A DNA stretch of 64,000 nt, from positions 62,001 to 126,000 of the forward strand of contig JAWMQO010000001.1 of assembly GCA_033283325.1 (NCBI GenBank). The letters run 5' to 3'. Both the position numbers and the translations under genes were made by a program. This DNA is from Mangrovimicrobium sp033283325 (GTDB taxonomy: Bacteria > Pseudomonadota > Gammaproteobacteria > Pseudomonadales > Halieaceae). This document shows positions 17,958 through 24,810 of this stretch, piece by piece. The notes under the pieces were generated by a model that was not told where the DNA came from, did not search any database, and was given only the letters and a program-made list of their open reading frames with translations. Numbering within the stretch: position 1 is the stretch's first letter; the number at the start of each line of letters is the position of its first letter.

Positions 17958-18899
17958 ATGTTGCCGAGACGCGCTGTCACGGGCCTTCTGCTCGCGGGCC
18001 TGCTGTGGCTGGCCCCAGCGCTGCCGATGATCTCCCAGGTGGCGGGCGGGGCAGTCGTCTCCGCACCGCGTATCAAGGATGAGCGCGCGCCGTTCTACCT
18101 CTCCCAGTTTCGCGACAGGCAATTGCAGGCAGACCTGGAAAAACTGCTGGCAAGGCAGGGACTCAGTCCCTGGGTCGGCCGGCGCAAGCTGGCAGTCGGC
18201 GTACTGGACATCTCCGATCCCGCGCGCCCGCGCTACGCCGCAGTCAACCCGCACCACATGATGTACGCAGCGAGCCTGCCCAAGATCGCCATCCTGCTGG
18301 GGGCCTACCGTCGCGCCTCGCGCGGTGAGCTTAAGCTCGATGCGCGCACCCAGGGGCAGCTCACCGACATGATTCGCTACTCGGACAACGTCGCGGCCAC
18401 CGATATGCTCAATCGCGTGGGCAGGAGCTACCTGATCGACCTGCTGCAATCCGAAGAGCTGCGGCTCTATGATCCGGAACTCAACGGCGGCTTGTGGGTG
18501 GGCAAGGATTACGGTCCGGTGGGCGCCTACCGCCGCGACCCGCTGCACAACCTGTCCCACGGCGCTACGGTCTACCAGGTGCTGCGCTATTTCTTCCTGC
18601 TCGATCGCGGTCTCCTGGTGGCCCCGGAGTACAGGGAACAGATGCTGGAGAAGCTCTCCCGGCCGGGTATCGACCACAAGTTCGTGGCGGGATTGAAGCG
18701 CTACCCCCAGGCGCGAATCTACCGCAAATCCGGCAGCTGGCGTAACTTCCACTCGGACGCCGCCCTGGTGGAGCTGCAGGGCAGGCGGGTCGTGCTGGTT
18801 GGGATCACGGAGAACAGCGATGGCGGCAGCTGGCTGGCGGAGCTGGCGGCCCCCCTGTTCCAGCTCGTCGTCGCCGCGCCCGCACCCAGGGGGGAGTGA
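17958..18899 (+). CDS. Secreted class A beta-lactamase-fold serine hydrolase
   Basis: 313 residues with a signal peptide (RRAVTGLLLAGLLWLAPALP). The serine beta-lactamase/PBP triad is present: SLPK (nucleophile and lysine), SDN in IRYSDNVAAT, and KSG in YRKSGSWRNFHSD. The Glu166 omega-loop of true class A enzymes is not evident, so it may be a D-Ala-D-Ala-type or esterase-like hydrolase instead of a drug-resistance enzyme. It faces the related gene at 18919-20193 tail to tail with a 19-nt gap. Confidence 0.83.
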   Translation: MLPRRAVTGLLLAGLLWLAPALPMISQVAGGAVVSAPRIKDERAPFYLSQFRDRQLQADLEKLLARQGLSPWVGRRKLAVGVLDISDPARPRYAAVNPHHMMYAASLPKIAILLGAYRRASRGELKLDARTQGQLTDMIRYSDNVAATDMLNRVGRSYLIDLLQSEELRLYDPELNGGLWVGKDYGPVGAYRRDPLHNLSHGATVYQVLRYFFLLDRGLLVAPEYREQMLEKLSRPGIDHKFVAGLKRYPQARIYRKSGSWRNFHSDAALVELQGRRVVLVGITENSDGGSWLAELAAPLFQLVVAAPAPRGE

Positions 18900-18918
18900 A
18901 CCCGGGGACAGCGAATAT

Positions 18919-20193
18919 TCAGGGCGGGTCGTTCCGCGAATGGGTGTCCCGTATCAGTTTGGCAATTTCCCCCGCCAGCGCCTGGTGGTCGTAGGCGGAA
19001 TTCTTGCGCAATACGTTGGAGATGAGCACGACGAGGTAGTGTCGCTGTCGCAGTGGCGCAGGGCTTTCGACAATGGCGAAGGAGTTCATGTAGTTGATCA
19101 CGTTGCCCATGTACTTGCCGCACTTGAAATCCGTCTCCTCCCTGCATTGGTAGAGCGAACCCGATTTGAAATATACGGCGTCCTCGTTGAGTGCCGGGGA
19201 CGAGGCGTAGCGAATCCGCCGTTCTGTGACATAGAGGAGCCGCTTGATCTCGCGACTGGAAAATTCGTCCACCAGTCGCCCCTGTTCCAGTAGCAGGCCG
19301 TAGCGGATCAGCTGGCGTGCGTTGGCATAGCTGTTGCCCGGCCCCGGCACATAGCGCTTCCCCTGGTGGGTGAAGAAACTGCCCTGGCGGAACTGCTGGA
19401 GGTCGAAGCCATTGCGCACCAGCGGCTCGTAGAAAGTTTTCCGGTAAAGCTCGGTGAGCTCGGATGTCGCTGTGTTCGCGAAGAAGGCGTGAATCTCGGT
19501 ATCCGGGAGGGGATAGTCGCTACCGAAGTGGCGCATCAGCATGGCGTCGCGCATCAGCATTCCCGCGGCGGAATTGGAGCTGGGCGAGAGCATCCAGTCG
19601 AGATACTGCCAGAGGCTGGCCCGGTCGCCGTCCTGCAGGGCGCGGCGGGTCAGGGAGCGGGAGCCGGGCTCGTAGAGACGTACCGTGTGGTGGTCGGAGT
19701 GGGCGAAACCGTCGGCGGTGATCAGCGTCTCCCGCAGCACCCGTTCCCGCTCCGCTACCTCGGGCCAGTTGTCCGCCAGCGCCTGGAAGATCGCCAGCGC
19801 CACCACCAGTTTGCCGACACTGCCCACGTTCTGCCGGTAGTCATCCCGGTGCTGCGCGTAGAGCGGTGCGTTGGGGTCGCTGATGTCGAGCAGTGCGATG
19901 CCGTAATCCCCGGCATTCTCCCCCAGCATCCCGGTGATGGCTGCGCTCAGGGTCGGGTCCGCGGCGGGAATGGGGAAGGGCGCACGGCCCAGGAGTCTCG
20001 GCACCACCTCGGCGAGGCCGAGCAGCGCGCCCGGCGGCTGCCGCGGCCCGTCGATCACGCCCTCGTGTTCCAGCCGCGAGGCTTCCAGTCGCGGAATTTC
20101 GCTATAGGCATCGCCGTCCAGGGGATAGGCCAGCGCCTTGAAACCGGCGGCGCACAGCAGCGCGGCTGTGAGGCAGTAAGCGGGGAATTTCAT
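18919..20193 (-). CDS. Secreted beta-lactamase-family serine hydrolase
   Basis: 424 residues with signal peptide (FPAYCLTAALLCAAGFKALA). The fold motifs are SVGK in NVGSVGKLVVALA, an S-x-N box within PSSNSAAGML, and KSG in VYFKSGSLYQCR. It shares the fold of the convergent protein at 17958 and has the same ALLDISDPNAPLYA / GVLDISDPARPRYA segment before the nucleophile, showing that the two are paralogues. Its ATG overlaps the stop of the dikinase-like gene by 4 nt (20190-20193), so those two are co-translated. Substrate unknown; peptidoglycan is a plausible target. Confidence 0.82.
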   Translation of the reverse strand: MKFPAYCLTAALLCAAGFKALAYPLDGDAYSEIPRLEASRLEHEGVIDGPRQPPGALLGLAEVVPRLLGRAPFPIPAADPTLSAAITGMLGENAGDYGIALLDISDPNAPLYAQHRDDYRQNVGSVGKLVVALAIFQALADNWPEVAERERVLRETLITADGFAHSDHHTVRLYEPGSRSLTRRALQDGDRASLWQYLDWMLSPSSNSAAGMLMRDAMLMRHFGSDYPLPDTEIHAFFANTATSELTELYRKTFYEPLVRNGFDLQQFRQGSFFTHQGKRYVPGPGNSYANARQLIRYGLLLEQGRLVDEFSSREIKRLLYVTERRIRYASSPALNEDAVYFKSGSLYQCREETDFKCGKYMGNVINYMNSFAIVESPAPLRQRHYLVVLISNVLRKNSAYDHQALAGEIAKLIRDTHSRNDPP

Positions 20194-23120
20194 GCCTGCG
20201 GTAGCTCCTGTAAATCCACTGGCTGGTCCTTCACGCCCTGCAGGGCCCTGTCCATTTCGATCAGGTAGCGGTTGCTGCGCGCGCCTTTGCTCTCCAGGAA
20301 GGGGCGGATCTGGAACAGGCGCAACTCGCCGTTGAGGAAGCCGAACTCGATATCCGCCGCGGCGGGCCGCCCGGCATCGTCAGTGATCCGGGGGAAGCGC
20401 TGGGGGAGTTCGTCCCGCGCGAAGCGGATCAGGCGCTGGATTTCCTCCGCTTGCAGCACCCGGTCCGCACCGGAAGCCGCTACAGCGGCTATGCCCCCCG
20501 CGGGCACGACAACCCGCCGCAGCGCCGCCGTCGCGGTGCCCATCAGCCGCACTGCCCCGCTGCGGGTATCGACGCGCAGGGACTCGGCCGCCTGGCCGTC
20601 CACCGCACCGCCGAGCCCCTCGTTCACGGCTACCGAGAGAACGCCCATGTCGCCGCTGTCGAGGTCCTGGGTGACCAGTACGCCTGACTTGTCCGACGGC
20701 ACCGCTTCCAGCAGGAGAATGGAGGTGTAGACATGTTCGGGCTCCAGCATGTGCGACTGGCGCCAGGCGAAGGCGCGGGCGGTAAAGGGCGAGGCCCACA
20801 CCCGGCGGATGCCCGCCACCAGTGCTTCGAATCCGACCACATTGGGGAGGGTGAGGTTGAGTCCCGCGCCGGTGAAGCCGGGCAGGTCTTCCACGTTGGT
20901 GTCCGAGCGCACGAAGACCCCGGTGGACAACTCGCCGAATTCCGCCTGCATTGCCGTACGGAGCGCGGTCTTGAAAGCGGCGCTCGGTTCGCTGTCCAGG
21001 ATCAGCTGGTGGAGTTCCGCGCGGAAGGCTTCGGTACGCGCCGCGCGCTCGGCGCTGTCCGCTGGCATGGCTTCCAGCGCCCGGTATTGCCCGACCATCC
21101 AGTCGAACACGCTGCCGCCGGAATCGCGGTAGTCGCGTTCCAGTACCTCAGCCCGGAACATGCCGAAGGGTATCGCCAGGCCCGGGGCCACCGCCCCGGG
21201 GAAGGCCTTGCGCAGTTCCCCCAGCTTGGCCGCCTTGGGGCCGACCGTGCGTCCGGAGTCTTCGGCGCGCAGTTCGTCCAGGGAAATGAACTGCCGGGGC
21301 GTGAGATCCAGTTTGTCGAGGTCCGGGCGGATGACGACCTCCGCGGAAGCGTCCTTGCTGGCGAAGAAATCCGCCCACTGATCATCGAAGGCATTCAACT
21401 CCACCAGTCCCGCGGGGCTGACCGCCATGACGATTTCCTCTCCGTCGTGCCCACGCAGGCGGGGTGTCATGCTTTCCGCCACCGCCACGTTGGGAATACC
21501 CAGGTTGCGCGCCAGCAGTTGCACGTGTGAGAGCGGGTTGCCTTCGCCGGCGGTCAGGATACCGGCGACGGGAGGCAGGTCGGACACGGTTTCCGGGAGC
21601 AGGTAGATGCCCCGGCTGTCCAGCGAGTCCATCGCCGGTGCCGGGTCTGCCGCGTGCAGTACTCCCCGGGCGATACCGGGGTTCAGCGCATTGAAGCCGA
21701 CGCCGACGGTCTCGCCGAAGATGCGGTGTTGCACCCCGGCGAGCCGGTTGCCGTCCTGCACCAGGCCGTCGAGCACGCTTGAGTAGAAGAGTAGAGGGCT
21801 GCCGCGCAACTGGTCCTGGATGAACAGCTTGGCCCCGGGCTCGACTTCCGCCAGTTTCAGCATCGGCTCCTGGAAAAAGAAGCGCAGGTTCTGGGTCGCC
21901 CAGCCCGGGACGCGGCCGAGGTAGTTGAGGGTTGCGAGGTAGTCACCGAGAGCAGGATCCCTCGTATCGAGGGCGGCCAGGGCTCCGTGCATCGCCTCCC
22001 GCTCACGCTGTTTCAACAGCCCCACGCCGAAGGCCGCGTCGAGCGCTCCGGCGATTAATTCCAGGCGCTGTGCCCTGGTCATGCCGGTGATCTGCGGGCG
22101 CAGGGCGCTGGCGCTGCGCAGGTGTTCCGCCTCCGCCTGCAGGCTGAGATCGAGGAGCCGTAGCCGGGCGACCGGTGCATTTACCCGCGGCAGGTTCTCG
22201 CGCAGCGCAGCCAGCAGGGCGCCGCTGGCACGATAGCGAGCGGCGTAACCCGGTGCGTCGAGCAGGGCCTGGCGATGCTCCTCGAGCAGTTCCAGCAACC
22301 AGGGCGCCGCGGAGAAGCGCGGCCTGATTTCCTCGAGGACCTGCTCCAGGGGCTGTGCGGTGTACACCGCGTCGATCATTTCTGCCAGTTGCTGGAAACG
22401 CGCGGCCAGGGCGGGGTTTTTCGTCCGTGCCGCGTATTCCCGCACGCGTGTGGCGTCAGCGGCATCCGGGGCGCCGTGGATCTTGGCCCGCAGGGGCATG
22501 AAGTCACTGTTGCTGTCCGACAGCGCAGCCGAGAGCTGCCGCACCTGTTGCTGCGACGCGGTCGCGGCGCCATGGGGCAACAGGCGGACGCCAGTGCGCA
22601 GGCCGAGGAAGTGGGTGTCGATATAGCGGGGTTGGGCGATGAGGTATTCCAGCAGCGCCTGGGCGCCGGCGCTCTCGTCCTCTTCCTGGATGGCGCCGCG
22701 ATAGAACAGTGCGCGGCGGAAGACCCAGCCGTTGTCCGCCGCCATCAGGTAGTGCTGCACCAGCAACTGGCCATAGCGATCGGCGAAGTCGTCCTGCGCG
22801 GCCACTGCGGGGGCGTCGATGCCGGCCAGCAGGGTGGCGACATAGTAACCCTGTTGCTGGAGTTCGCGTGCTTCCTCGTTGAGTTCGCCGTGCTGGTGGC
22901 CGCCGCCGTGGTCCTGGCAGGCGTATGCCCTGGGGGGCTGGGTGCTGCCGTCCCTGCAGAACCACAGCACCTGGTCGAAGGGTCCGCGGGGCGCCTGTTT
23001 CATCTCCGTGACCCAGCGCTGGTACTGCGCCAGCTGCGGACTGTCCGACCGGCTTTCTGTTGCGCTTGCTGCCTGTAGCGCTGCAACTGACAGTGTCAGG
23101 GCAAGGGCAAGTCCCCGCAT
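20190..23120 (-). CDS. Secreted PEP-utilising/ATP-grasp (dikinase-like) protein
   Basis: 976 residues from the ATG at 23120, which begins a clear signal peptide (MRGLALALTLSVAALQAASA). An in-frame extension to 23198 is rejected. After a long helical N-terminal part, a mobile phosphohistidine domain carries GNPLSHVQLLARNLGIP (His near residue 530). It is followed by a PPDK-type ATP-binding domain: GPKAAKLGELRKAFPG, then FVRSDTNVEDLPGFTGAGL, then SGVLVTQDLDSGDMG and FGFLNGELRLFQIRPF. The His domain before the ATP-grasp domain is the order of alpha-glucan water dikinases, the reverse of PEP synthase and PPDK. Signal peptide plus ATP-using domains is odd. It is operonic with the hydrolase at 18919. 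Confidence 0.82.
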   Translation of the reverse strand: MRGLALALTLSVAALQAASATESRSDSPQLAQYQRWVTEMKQAPRGPFDQVLWFCRDGSTQPPRAYACQDHGGGHQHGELNEEARELQQQGYYVATLLAGIDAPAVAAQDDFADRYGQLLVQHYLMAADNGWVFRRALFYRGAIQEEDESAGAQALLEYLIAQPRYIDTHFLGLRTGVRLLPHGAATASQQQVRQLSAALSDSNSDFMPLRAKIHGAPDAADATRVREYAARTKNPALAARFQQLAEMIDAVYTAQPLEQVLEEIRPRFSAAPWLLELLEEHRQALLDAPGYAARYRASGALLAALRENLPRVNAPVARLRLLDLSLQAEAEHLRSASALRPQITGMTRAQRLELIAGALDAAFGVGLLKQREREAMHGALAALDTRDPALGDYLATLNYLGRVPGWATQNLRFFFQEPMLKLAEVEPGAKLFIQDQLRGSPLLFYSSVLDGLVQDGNRLAGVQHRIFGETVGVGFNALNPGIARGVLHAADPAPAMDSLDSRGIYLLPETVSDLPPVAGILTAGEGNPLSHVQLLARNLGIPNVAVAESMTPRLRGHDGEEIVMAVSPAGLVELNAFDDQWADFFASKDASAEVVIRPDLDKLDLTPRQFISLDELRAEDSGRTVGPKAAKLGELRKAFPGAVAPGLAIPFGMFRAEVLERDYRDSGGSVFDWMVGQYRALEAMPADSAERAARTEAFRAELHQLILDSEPSAAFKTALRTAMQAEFGELSTGVFVRSDTNVEDLPGFTGAGLNLTLPNVVGFEALVAGIRRVWASPFTARAFAWRQSHMLEPEHVYTSILLLEAVPSDKSGVLVTQDLDSGDMGVLSVAVNEGLGGAVDGQAAESLRVDTRSGAVRLMGTATAALRRVVVPAGGIAAVAASGADRVLQAEEIQRLIRFARDELPQRFPRITDDAGRPAAADIEFGFLNGELRLFQIRPFLESKGARSNRYLIEMDRALQGVKDQPVDLQELPQA

Positions 23121-23228
23121 CGTTGTCGTACCTGCTGATTCGAATTGTTGTTGGCGGCATGCCTCGCGCCGTTGCGAGAAGTGTAGACCTGCTTTCATGT
23201 GGGCGTAGGCCTATTAGTGCCATCGAGC

Positions 23229-23350
23229 GGACGGCTGCGCTGTGCCCGCGCTTCGGAAACCGTGAGGCGACAGGACGTCGCCGACCGAGCCTGTACATGG
23301 ACGTACGCTTTTTGGCGTGTTTCCGAAGCGCGGGCACAGCGCAGCCGTCC
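23229..23350 (+). repeat. Fold-back element copy A (conserved 58-nt core)
   Basis: The arms 23229-23260 and 23319-23350 are exact 32-nt reverse complements, ending inward in GAAAC/GTTTC. The core 23261-23318 contains hairpin 1 (GGCGAC/GTCGCC) and hairpin 2 (around GTACATGGACGTAC), then GCTTTTTGGCGT. The core recurs near 34.9, 49.3 and 54.3 kb, but these arm sequences occur nowhere else that I saw. It lies upstream of the dikinase-like gene. Confidence 0.93.
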
Positions 23351-23404
23351 TTGTTCAGTGCCAACGAATGCCGTTTGCCGCGTTCGGCTCGCATTCGCAT
23401 ATCG

Positions 23405-23481
23405 CTGTGGGAGCTCGCTCTGCGAGCGATAATCGCCCACAGACAGCGGGCTCCATCTTTTCGGGTCGTGGGCTCCCACAG
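23405..23481. repeat. REP-like inverted pair
   Basis: CTGTGGGAGCTCGCTCTGCG begins at 23405 and runs into AGCGAT. Its head CTGTGGGAGC is found inverted at 23472-23481 (GCTCCCACAG). Same REP-like head as at 11430. The region between 23121 and 23704 holds this pair, element A and the hairpin at 23503, with no gene. Confidence 0.55.
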
Positions 23482-23502
23482 GTCGTGTGTGGTACTGGGC
23501 CA

Positions 23503-23578
23503 GCAGTCGCGCAGGATGAGCTTCCGCGAACGACTATAAACGCTTTGGAGAGAGCGGGAGCTCATCCTGCGCGACTGC
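23503..23578. repeat. 20-bp perfect inverted repeat with 36-nt centre
   Basis: Positions 23503-23522 and 23559-23578 are exact reverse complements; the centre (23523-23558) has no resemblance to the other fold-back cores. The arms do not end in GAAAC. It may be a degenerate relative of the fold-back family or a strong terminator. Confidence 0.7.
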
Positions 23579-23667
23579 GTGACGCATCCACCCACCTCGA
23601 ACAGCTATTCCCCGAATCCCGAATCCCGAATTTCACTCCACCCCGGGAAAACCAGTCCCCACACAGG

Positions 23668-23673
23668 TATAAT
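23668..23673 (+). promoter_or_regulatory. Candidate -10 element (TATAAT) for the yeaC-like gene
   Basis: A perfect TATAAT lies 31 nt before the ATG at 23705. No good -35 is visible. Confidence 0.4.
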
Positions 23674-23704
23674 CGCCCGCAACTCCAGCAAGTGGACCCA
23701 TCCC

Positions 23705-23956
23705 ATGGATTATCGCCAGATGATCGCCAATATGACCCCGGAAACCTACCGCAGCCTGCGCCGCGCCATCGAGCTCGGCAAATGGCCCGACGGCAGCCCG
23801 GTGAGCCCCGAGCAGCGCAGGAACGCCATGCAGGCGGTAATCGCCTGGGGGCAGGAACACCTGCCCGCGGAGGAGCGCGTGGGCTATATCGACCGCGGCC
23901 ACAAGGCCGGGGAAGTCTGCGACGATCCGGCGGAAACGCCGCTGAACTGGAAGTAG
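23705..23956 (+). CDS. YeaC-like DUF1315 protein
   Basis: 83 residues from the ATG at 23705; an in-frame extension to 23579 encodes low-complexity intergenic sequence and is rejected. MDYRQMIANMTPETYRSLRRAIELGKWPDG and the ending DDPAETPLNWK are characteristic of DUF1315 (E. coli YeaC). Small, cytoplasmic and conserved in gammaproteobacteria without a known role. It precedes the DUF2797 gene by 9 nt and pepN beyond, a probable three-gene operon. Confidence 0.88.
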   Translation: MDYRQMIANMTPETYRSLRRAIELGKWPDGSPVSPEQRRNAMQAVIAWGQEHLPAEERVGYIDRGHKAGEVCDDPAETPLNWK

Positions 23957-23965
23957 GGCAAGTTA

Positions 23966-24802
23966 GTGAGTGAACATCTCGCCACCGGCCTGGTGCGCAA
24001 AATGAAGACCGAGCTGGGCGAGCAGGTGGACTACCGCCTGCCGCTTGGCGATGCCGAAGTGCCGATGAATGCGCTGCTGGGACAGCAGGTGCAGCTGAAG
24101 TACAGCGGCGTGATCAACTGCATCCACTGCGGCCGCAAGACCAACAAGAGTTTCAACCAGGGCTACTGCTTTCCCTGTTTTCGCTCCCTGGCCCAGTGCG
24201 ACAGCTGCATCGTCTCGCCGGAGAAGTGCCATTTCCATCTCGGCACCTGTCGCGAGCCGGAGTGGGGCGAGACCCACTGCATGATCGAGCACGTGGTCTA
24301 CCTGGCGAATACCTCGGGGCTCAAGGTGGGCATTACCCGCCACAACCAGGTCCCGACCCGCTGGATGGACCAGGGCGCCACCCAGGCCCAGCCGATTTTC
24401 AGGGTCGATTCGCGGCTGCACTCCGGGCTGGTGGAGCACCTGTTCAAGGACCACGTGGCGGACAAGACCAGTTGGCAGGCGATGCTCAAGGGCGATGCTG
24501 AAGCGAAAGACCTGGAGGCGGAACGCCAGCGGCTGATGGCGGCCTGCGAAAAAGATGTGGAACGTTTGCGCGAAGAGTATGGTCTACAGGCTATCACCGC
24601 GCTGGAGAGTGCCCCGGAAACCCGCATCAGCTACCCGGTCCTCGAGTATCCGGTGAAGGTGAAATCCTTCAACCTGGACAAGACGCCTGAAATCGAAGGT
24701 ACCCTGCTCGGTATCAAGGGACAGTACCTGATCTTCGATACCGGCGTGATCAACATGCGTAAATACGGTGGCTACGACGTGGCCATTTCCCGCAGCAACT
24801 GA
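23966..24802 (+). CDS. DUF2797 zinc-binding protein
   Basis: 278 residues starting at GTG 23966, 9 nt after the yeaC-like stop. A cysteine cluster (CIHCGRKTNKSFNQGYCFPC, then CDSCIVSPEKCHFHLGTC) suggests bound zinc. The central HVVYLANTSGLKVGITR resembles the GIY-YIG nuclease start, as noted for DUF2797; whether it cuts nucleic acid is unknown. The C-terminal ~70 residues form a small beta domain (EGTLLGIKGQYLIFDTGVIN). Ends 8 nt before pepN. Confidence 0.85.
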   Translation: MSEHLATGLVRKMKTELGEQVDYRLPLGDAEVPMNALLGQQVQLKYSGVINCIHCGRKTNKSFNQGYCFPCFRSLAQCDSCIVSPEKCHFHLGTCREPEWGETHCMIEHVVYLANTSGLKVGITRHNQVPTRWMDQGATQAQPIFRVDSRLHSGLVEHLFKDHVADKTSWQAMLKGDAEAKDLEAERQRLMAACEKDVERLREEYGLQAITALESAPETRISYPVLEYPVKVKSFNLDKTPEIEGTLLGIKGQYLIFDTGVINMRKYGGYDVAISRSN

Positions 24803-24810
24803 GGTTTATT

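Noticed and set aside
17958..18899. Antibiotic-resistance class A beta-lactamase
   Set aside because: The catalytic triad fits but the omega-loop glutamate is not evident and the paralogue and context point to a general serine hydrolase.
23199..23595. Short frames through the fold-back cores giving similar peptides (HAKKRTSMYRLGRRRP-like) at several loci
   Set aside because: Peptide similarity comes from the conserved DNA core. Frames enter and leave at different points and have no consistent starts, so they are not real proteins.
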